Below are positions 8,101 to 12,115 of a stretch of DNA of 12,115 bases, piece by piece. The DNA comes from JBFJVZ01 sp041623895 (lineage in GTDB: Bacteria; Planctomycetota; Planctomycetia; Pirellulales; Pirellulaceae), in contig JBFJVZ010000233.1 in NCBI GenBank assembly GCA_041623895.1, forward strand, positions 1 to 12,115. The letters are read 5' to 3'. The notes beneath the pieces were generated by a model. The model did not search any database. It had not been told where the DNA came from and saw nothing but the letters and a program-made list of their open reading frames with translations. The position numbers and the translations under genes are program-made. Position 1 is the first letter of the stretch, and each line of letters opens with the position of its first letter.

Positions 8101-8778
8101 GATGGCGATAAAAACATCCCCGCGCAAGGTGCATCCGAGTCAGACAACAACGGTCTGGACTTGTTGCGGCAGTGGGTCGAAGTCTTTTCCGTTCAGGGCG
8201 CGATCGAGTCATCCACGGCGAATGAGTTGGCAGCTGCGATGCAAAGCCAGCGGACCGCGGTGGCTGACGAATTCTCTCGCGCGCACGATACGTTCCAGCT
8301 CGTCGGTCAAGACAACTTGCGGCGTTACCGTCCCGTCCGCTCGATGACAATACGCGTGATGGCGAATGATTCGATCCGTGATGCGATTGTTTCCGTCGCT
8401 GCTGCGGTGGCCGTCGGGGCTCAGCTGACACTATCGTTGGAAACCAGCGGCGACCGGGAAGTGAAAGAATTGTTGGAGTCCACTGCCGATTACGTTCCAG
8501 GGTTGATTCATCCGCTGGAAGAAACGGAAGACGAGTTGGTCTCGCGAATTAGCCAAGGACATGTCAGCCGGCTTCGGTTGCTTCGCCGTGCTGAGGTTAC
8601 ATCACCTGTGGCCGTTGCCTGTGCGGCGCAATTTGTAACGATCATTGATGAGCCGGTCGTGTCCGATGGTCGCATCGAGTGCTTGCGATACCTGGACGAA
8701 CAATCGATATCCCACGACTACCACCGCTACGGCAATCTCGGCCGCCGCAGCGGGGAGCGGCGCCGCGAAGTTCCCTGA
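5176..8778 (+). CDS. putA: Bifunctional proline dehydrogenase / glutamate-semialdehyde dehydrogenase
   Basis: A 1200-residue enzyme that oxidises proline to pyrroline-5-carboxylate (FAD) and then glutamate semialdehyde to glutamate (NAD+). Residues about 80-455 are the FAD barrel domain: VNLLGE (146-151), TIRLVKGANMEME (291-303), HTDANYKRM (322-330), VGVASHN (345-351), and GYLIRRLDEN (411-420), whose R415, R416 and E419 fit the proline carboxylate-binding set. Residues about 515-975 are the aldehyde dehydrogenase: ITPWNFP (649-655), LKPASET (675-681), LTGS (727-730), general base E749 in LAETGGKNA and nucleophile C783 in GQKCSA. A further region (about 990-1185), including GQDNLRRYRPV (1044-1054) and DEQSISHDYHRYGN (1174-1187), resembles the aldehyde-dehydrogenase-like C-terminal domain of long PutAs. 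There is no N-terminal ribbon-helix-helix DNA-binding domain, so it should not be its own repressor. The only plus-strand gene here; it ends 8 bp from the convergent NYN gene. Confidence 0.96.
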   Translation: MSDLITDAADAAIDLAADLLRQAVQLQTPQERRQQAELDRMIGHDADKATLVEMTDQAFRTHTPARVADQLTHILDVQGVPRFFSPLEQAMLRGFQAFGDYLPGVAVPLVKEKMRRETANVILPAEPALLAEHLQNRSRQGVRMNVNLLGEAILGEREAARRTQQLFDVLRMDEVRCVSVKISTLYSQVSALARRRTISVVADRLETLYRTATGELDPSTGKGKFVYLDMEEYRDLHLTAEILTATLDRNGLADVRAGIALQAYIPDSYRVMQDLLQWSRRRVAAGGEPLTIRLVKGANMEMERVEASVGGYAQAPYKEKLHTDANYKRMLLALIRAAASGDVRVGVASHNLFDVALAMIWSKKFAAAAGVQYEMLEGMANHQRRAISEQAVPMLLYAPACDQDGFLNAIGYLIRRLDENTGPQNFLRHSYRLRPETPEFDSLASDFRESLMLMDSVSNSPRRSQDRRSSALQPVAASHWSGLVNEPDTDWSLPHNAQWAEEIVSRWQGRCGEHATVVPLQIGDQTVRGQQQRESLDPSRPGVVVCRLQTASLEQAKEAVSLASRDQSRWRAASPRHRHEVLRGVAQRLRERRGDLIGAMIADGGKTIAEADPEVSEAIDFCEFYPLTVNDWWTRESIKISARGVVAVITPWNFPLAIPCGGVAASLAAGNSVILKPASETVLTAWLLCQAFWDAGVPPDALQLIPCDSKVAEAALVGNAAVDAVILTGSTLTAKRMLAVRPGLHLLAETGGKNATIVTAMADRDLAIKHVIHSAFGHSGQKCSATSLLLLEQEVFQDQKFRDALADAVQSIHVGSAWDLHTKMGPLIRPPGDELTRGLKTLADDESWLVVPEHVVDNPNLYRPGVKWNIRPGSFTHLTELFGPVLGVMSFSRLEEAIEIVRRTGYGLTSGLESLDDREIELWKQSIGAGNLYINRPTTGAIVLRQPFGGVGLSAYGPGVKAGGPHYVLALAQIIDGDKNIPAQGASESDNNGLDLLRQWVEVFSVQGAIESSTANELAAAMQSQRTAVADEFSRAHDTFQLVGQDNLRRYRPVRSMTIRVMANDSIRDAIVSVAAAVAVGAQLTLSLETSGDREVKELLESTADYVPGLIHPLEETEDELVSRISQGHVSRLRLLRRAEVTSPVAVACAAQFVTIIDEPVVSDGRIECLRYLDEQSISHDYHRYGNLGRRSGERRREVP

Positions 8779-8786
8779 CATGATTG

Positions 8787-9314
8787 CTAATCGTCGATGC
8801 CGAATTCTCGCATCCAGTCGCTGACGTCGGCAGAATCCAACTTGGGAGTCGGCTTTTCTTTTTTTCCACTCCCCTGCCCTGCCCTGTTGCCGGAAACCGC
8901 CAATCGCACGTCGCCTTCCAACAATGCGTCCAACCAGGGCTGAGAGTCGAAGCTAACCGCTCCGCGCCGCCGCGCCGCCGCTTGCACTCGGTGGTCAGAT
9001 GAGATCACGGCGAGCTGTTTGGGGGAGGAATGTTGGCCGATGATTTCTTCCAACAAGTCGTCCGCTTCCGGGTAGTCGATGGCGAAGCGAACCAGCATGC
9101 CGTTGTGGTCAAACTCCGACAGCTGATCCCGCGGAGGGTTGGCCGCATCGAAGACAAGGCAAGTCCGCCGGCGAGTCTCGGCATCCAAATGCTCGTTTAA
9201 TCGATCAATCAATCGCATACGTTCGGCGTGCAGCCAATTGGGGTCCGGACAGCGGCCGGGGCCCGCCACGGGAGCGACCACGTTGTAGCCGTCAATCAGC
9301 AGTCGCAGTGACAT
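8787..9314 (-). CDS. YacP-like NYN-domain protein (DUF901), putative endoribonuclease
   Basis: A 175-residue cytoplasmic protein with a PIN-like NYN nuclease fold of the YacP/Rae1 group. Residues 1-140 carry the family pattern: LLIDGYNVV (5-13) with acidic D8, TCLVFDAANPP (51-61) with D56, YPEADDLLEEII (81-92) with D85/D86, and VISSDHRVQAAARRRGA (103-119) with D107; these acids would bind the metal. B. subtilis Rae1 (YacP) is a ribosome-associated mRNA endonuclease; the role here may differ. The tail from about 141 is a charged, Gly/Lys/Pro-rich linker that ends in a possible short helix, SDWMREFGIDD. The ATG at 9314 gives the normal MSLRLLIDGYN opening; a GTG at 9353 would add 13 residues and overlap the upstream gene. 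It begins 14 bp after the glycosyltransferase stop, so it is probably cotranscribed with it. Confidence 0.85.
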   Translation of the reverse strand: MSLRLLIDGYNVVAPVAGPGRCPDPNWLHAERMRLIDRLNEHLDAETRRRTCLVFDAANPPRDQLSEFDHNGMLVRFAIDYPEADDLLEEIIGQHSSPKQLAVISSDHRVQAAARRRGAVSFDSQPWLDALLEGDVRLAVSGNRAGQGSGKKEKPTPKLDSADVSDWMREFGIDD

Positions 9315-9328
9315 CACATCTGCCAATG

Positions 9329-10495
9329 TTAGGCGTGGGGATTCTCGGCACACTCACGCATGACTCGGATCACACGATCCGAGATTCGTGCGGTCGAAAA
9401 AAGCTCGAACATCGCATCACTGATACACCGCACTTGATCAGGCGTGAGCCCCAACACGTTGTCCAGCGCACGACGAAAGCTGGCCGTGTCTTCCAAATCA
9501 AAGACACCACGATGCTGCGGATCTTGAACAACCTCTGTGATCGCAGTGCCGCGGACGTAACACACCGGCGTGCGGACAAAGTAGGCTTCTAAAGCCGGCA
9601 AGCCAAAACCTTCGATCTCGCTTGGTATCAGTAGTGCGAGCGCAGAGCCCATCAGACCGCGAAGCTGATCGTGGTCCACCGGCGGCGTCAGCGTGGTGCC
9701 CGATATGGTTTCCAGAATCCGGAGACCCTCCGCATCCAATTTGCCAATCAGTTTAAGTTTCGGCAGATCGACCCCGGCGGATTGCAACTGCTTCCACATC
9801 CGCAGCAGCGTATTGCTTCTTTTGTGGGGTGCGGTGGCAGCCAAATGCAAAACATAATCAGACCGCTCGAAGTCCGTCCTGCGGTACGATTCCCACTCAC
9901 TTCCTTCGTACGTAACTTTGATCGGTGGCGCAACGATCCGATGCCGATCACAGAAATCAATCAACTGGCTGGCAGTGTGCTGCGAGACCGTCATCACGCA
10001 GCGGTGCCGCAAGAGACTGCGTTTGGTTTGCTCAATCCAGTATCGGAAGGCTCGCGGGCTGCGTGATTCCGGATAATGATCGGCGTAGAATTGGACGATC
10101 GTATCGTGCATCGTACCCACGGAGGGAGCGGAAGGCTTGGCGATCCGGGGCACGTAACCTGTGGGGTAGTACCACAGATCGACTTTGGGTCGCACCAACC
10201 AAGAGTGCAATCCATCAGCGACGAGTCTGCCCAGTGCGGTATCAGTTCGGAATGGCAAACTTCGCGTCTGAATGTTCTGAAGATCTCGCTCGGCGTATGA
10301 GCTGCGGCTGATCACCTGGGTGATCATCAGGTCTTCGCGTTTGGCGAATCTTGATAACAACAACCGAGTCATGGAAGTAATTCCCAAACTGCGGTCACAA
10401 TGCGGATTCTGATCAGCTAAATAGATGGCCACCCGGAGGGGAGCAACATCCGCCTCCATCACGCCCAACAGTGGTGGATTGAGCGCGACACTCAT
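9329..10495 (-). CDS. GT-B glycosyltransferase, family 4-like
   Basis: A 388-residue, apparently intact glycosyltransferase that should transfer a sugar from a nucleotide-sugar donor to an unknown acceptor, probably for surface polysaccharide or glycolipid. The N-terminal half has VAIYLADQNPH (22-32) and GTMHDTIVQFYADHYPE (127-143), seen in mannosyl/rhamnosyl-type family 4 enzymes. The C-terminal half has LHLAATAPHKRSNTLL (216-231), the donor-binding lysine K225, and LIPSEIEGFGLPALEAY (289-305) with the E-x7-E pair E295/E303. No signal peptide or membrane span is seen; the product is likely cytoplasmic or peripheral to the inner membrane. The ATG at 10495 overlaps the stop of the broken glycosyltransferase by four bases (ATGA), implying former translational coupling; M13 is an alternative start. 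Sugar and acceptor cannot be assigned. Confidence 0.88.
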   Translation of the reverse strand: MSVALNPPLLGVMEADVAPLRVAIYLADQNPHCDRSLGITSMTRLLLSRFAKREDLMITQVISRSSYAERDLQNIQTRSLPFRTDTALGRLVADGLHSWLVRPKVDLWYYPTGYVPRIAKPSAPSVGTMHDTIVQFYADHYPESRSPRAFRYWIEQTKRSLLRHRCVMTVSQHTASQLIDFCDRHRIVAPPIKVTYEGSEWESYRRTDFERSDYVLHLAATAPHKRSNTLLRMWKQLQSAGVDLPKLKLIGKLDAEGLRILETISGTTLTPPVDHDQLRGLMGSALALLIPSEIEGFGLPALEAYFVRTPVCYVRGTAITEVVQDPQHRGVFDLEDTASFRRALDNVLGLTPDQVRCISDAMFELFSTARISDRVIRVMRECAENPHA

Positions 10496-11101
10496 GCCGA
10501 AATCACCTTCATTTCCGCGGACTCTGGTCCGCTGTTTCCGCGTGGGGTTAGCAAAGTATTTGACTTCTGATTCCGTCGCCGAATCGCCTTGCTGACGGCG
10601 AAGACAAATTGATCGGCCGATGCCCCCGGTGTCCTGGATGAAACGGATTGGCGAGCTTTTGCAGCCATGGCTTGACGAGCTTGGTCGGTCTGATCGGCCA
10701 GTTCAGAAAGCGGCCGTGTCAAGGAATCCCGTACTTCTGGATCATAGGGCCAACCGTTTTCGTTGTCTACGACAAGTGTCGTGACGGCCTGCGCATGAAC
10801 GCTGCCGACCACTGGCAGCCCCGCATGAAGGGCTTCATCGACGACCAATCCCCATTCGTCCCCGAGCGTGGGAAACAGCAGGGCGTCGCTGTCTCGATAA
10901 TGCCGATGAATCTGCTCGGGGTGCAATGGCCGTGAACATGAATTCGCAGGTTGCCGGGGGCACCAAGTGCCCGCAAATCGGCTTCCAAAGGTCCCGCAGC
11001 AGGTTCCAATCGATCGCAGTATCGGGATTGTCCGTTGCCCAGGCTGCCAGTTGCCGTGCTGCCGGAAGCACGCCTTTTCGGTCCGACAGTTGGTCACCCA
11101 G
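10492..11101 (-). pseudogene. Degenerate GT4-type glycosyltransferase (truncated, two frameshifts)
   Basis: The C-terminal half of a family 4 glycosyltransferase is spread over three minus-strand frames. From about 11094 to 11000 one frame reads DQLSDRKGVLPAARQ..DTAIDWNLL. From about 11000 to 10920 the next reads AGPLEADLRALGAPGNLRI..HGHCTP. From about 10920 to the stop at 10492 a third reads EQIHRHYRDSDALLFPTL, then GDEWGLVVDEALHAGLPVVGS. Joined together they give a normal donor-binding domain, so frame changes lie near 10995-11000 and near 10918 (the latter fits loss of one G). In the first frame a TGA stands at 11102-11104. The N-terminal acceptor domain is absent, because truA ends at 11205. 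The longest single frame would give about 200 residues with a scrambled first 60. I judge it a pseudogene; assembly errors are the main alternative for the indels, but would not restore the missing half. Confidence 0.82.
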
Positions 11102-11204
11102 TCAACACGCTTTAATCATCGTCGCCGCGTGAATCGCCGCAACGAGCCGCGTCCAGCTTAGATGTTGCCAGGGCCACCGCACGCGATCCAAGCAGACATT
11201 GATT
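11102..11204 (-). other. Remnant between truA and the broken glycosyltransferase
   Basis: About 100 bp with no gene. On the minus strand the frame leading into the glycosyltransferase remnant is open from the end of truA to the TGA at 11104 and reads INVCLDRVRWPW then LVAAIHAATMIKAC. It may be eroded coding sequence, but I cannot match it firmly to a glycosyltransferase N-terminus. No terminator-like hairpin is evident after truA. Confidence 0.35.
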
Positions 11205-11993
11205 TTAGAAATCCGGGTAATCAACCCGCAGCAAGAAAAGTCCTTGCGGCGGCGCGGTCGGGCCGGCCAAGTCACGATTTTTCGCTGCGATTACGTCGCT
11301 GACCCAGGCGGTCGGCTGCTTGCCGCGACCAATTTCTACGAGTGTGCCGACAATGTTGCGGACCATGTTGTACAAGAAACCGTCTGCTTCCACTTCGATG
11401 GCGATCAGCCGTCTTTGCGAACTGATCCCCTGATCGTCGCCAAGTGCATCCGGTTGTTGGATCAACTCGCAGGCTCGCACCGACCGCACGGTTGATCGGC
11501 GAGGTGCCCCGGCGGCTTGAAAGCTGGCAAAGTCGTGTTCGCCCACGACGCGCCCGGCCGCGGCTTGCATCGCCTGCAGATCGATCGGACCGCGTAACCG
11601 CCAGCGATAGCGATGCTGCAACGGATCGTGCGGGCCGCCGATTTGCAACTGATACCGGTATCGTTTGCCAGTCGCCTCACGGATCGCGTGGAATCCATCG
11701 GGTGCGTCAATGACTTCGTTGACAACAATCGTTTCCGGCAGCTGTGTGTTGAGCGCCTTGCCCAAATCGTTTGCTGTCGCCTTCCAGTCCGCGATCGTGC
11801 AACTGGCGACCTGTGCCAGCGCGTGCACCCCCGCGTCAGTGCGGCCGCTGCCGACAACGGAAACTTGCTGCCTGGTGACTTCGCCTAAGGCGCGCTGCAA
11901 GACACTTTGAATTGACTCGCCGTTGGGCTGCACCTGCCAGCCAACGTAATCGGTGCCGTCGTAAGCGATCGTCAGCTTAAACGTTCGAGACAC
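11205..11993 (-). CDS. truA: tRNA pseudouridine(38-40) synthase TruA
   Basis: A cytoplasmic RNA-modifying enzyme that isomerises uridines 38, 39 and 40 in tRNA anticodon stems. The product is about 262 residues, normal for TruA. Numbering from the GTG start, the opening is FKLTIAYDGTDYVGWQ, the catalytic aspartate is D53 in GSGRTDAGVHA, followed by ATGKRYRYQL, GEHDFASFQ, DGFLYNMVRNIVGT and the closing APPQGLFLLRVDYPDF, all in family order. The start is uncertain: GTG at 11993 gives MSRTFKLTI, typical of the family, and TTG at 12005 would add MAAI; neither has a good ribosome binding site. It reads toward the glycosyltransferase remnant on the same strand. Nothing in the neighbourhood relates to tRNA, so the linkage is probably not functional. 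Confidence 0.95.
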   Translation of the reverse strand: MSRTFKLTIAYDGTDYVGWQVQPNGESIQSVLQRALGEVTRQQVSVVGSGRTDAGVHALAQVASCTIADWKATANDLGKALNTQLPETIVVNEVIDAPDGFHAIREATGKRYRYQLQIGGPHDPLQHRYRWRLRGPIDLQAMQAAAGRVVGEHDFASFQAAGAPRRSTVRSVRACELIQQPDALGDDQGISSQRRLIAIEVEADGFLYNMVRNIVGTLVEIGRGKQPTAWVSDVIAAKNRDLAGPTAPPQGLFLLRVDYPDF

Positions 11994-12042
11994 GATCGCA
12001 GCCAAGGGAGTTGTTAGGGCTCGTCTTGATTTGAGGTGTGAA

Positions 12043-12113
12043 GCGGGAGGGCGACGCGGGCGACGCTCCCGCGGAGCCGGTAATGCATTGCCGGCTCAGC
12101 AGGAGCTTCGCCC
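12043..12113. repeat. Long imperfect palindromic intergenic element
   Basis: Two 28-nt arms, 12058-12085 and 12086-12113, are near-perfect reverse complements (about 4 mismatches) that meet with no loop. The core GAGCCGG-TAATGCATTG-CCGGCTC differs from a perfect palindrome by one base pair. To the left, a 9-nt unit GGGCGACGC is repeated in tandem (12049-12057 and 12058-12066) and lies within a second inverted repeat, GCGGGAG (12043-12049) with CTCCCGC (12066-12072). The element starts about 50 bp upstream of truA and reaches the window edge. It looks like a dispersed, mobile-type palindromic repeat; without genome-wide data copy number is unknown. Confidence 0.75.
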
Positions 12114-12115
12114 TC

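Noticed and set aside
10767..11071. Two separate small minus-strand genes in the frames of the glycosyltransferase remnant.
   Set aside because: Their sequences join into one glycosyltransferase domain, so they are pieces of one broken gene.

Overview
The window looks like chromosomal DNA of a planctomycete, probably of the Rhodopirellula/Blastopirellula type. This is inferred from gene content: a secreted formylglycine-type sulfatase beside a ThuA-like protein, a DUF901/NYN protein, a long PutA, GC-rich genes with weak ribosome binding sites, and GC-rich palindromic repeats between genes. No rRNA, tRNA, CRISPR array, integrase or transposase is visible.

Layout. Positions 1-116 hold hairpin-forming repeats just downstream of the first gene cluster. 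On the minus strand (reading right to left from 4910) come serC, serA, a ThuA-domain protein and a sulfatase. serC and serA supply two of the three steps of phosphorylated serine synthesis. The ThuA-like protein and the sulfatase both carry signal peptides, lie 19 bp apart and look like one exported catabolic unit. A 265-bp gap separates serC from putA, the only plus-strand gene, which encodes a 1200-residue proline-to-glutamate oxidation enzyme. putA converges with a second minus-strand cluster that reads truA, a broken glycosyltransferase, an intact glycosyltransferase and a YacP-like NYN-domain protein. A long imperfect palindrome closes the window upstream of truA.

How the genes work together. 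SerA and SerC act in sequence: SerA oxidises 3-phosphoglycerate and SerC aminates the product with glutamate. PutA makes glutamate from proline, so the divergent serC and putA genes both touch the glutamate pool; a regulatory link is only a possibility. The sulfatase/ThuA pair fits the sulfated-polysaccharide lifestyle of this phylum.

Most of the window is ordinary metabolism. The parts worth a second look are the decaying glycosyltransferase (two frame changes, an in-frame stop and a missing N-terminal half), whose end still overlaps the start of an intact glycosyltransferase; the repeat elements at both ends, one of which shows a compensatory stem change; and the tight sulfatase/ThuA pairing. 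I did not find a convincing new multi-gene system.
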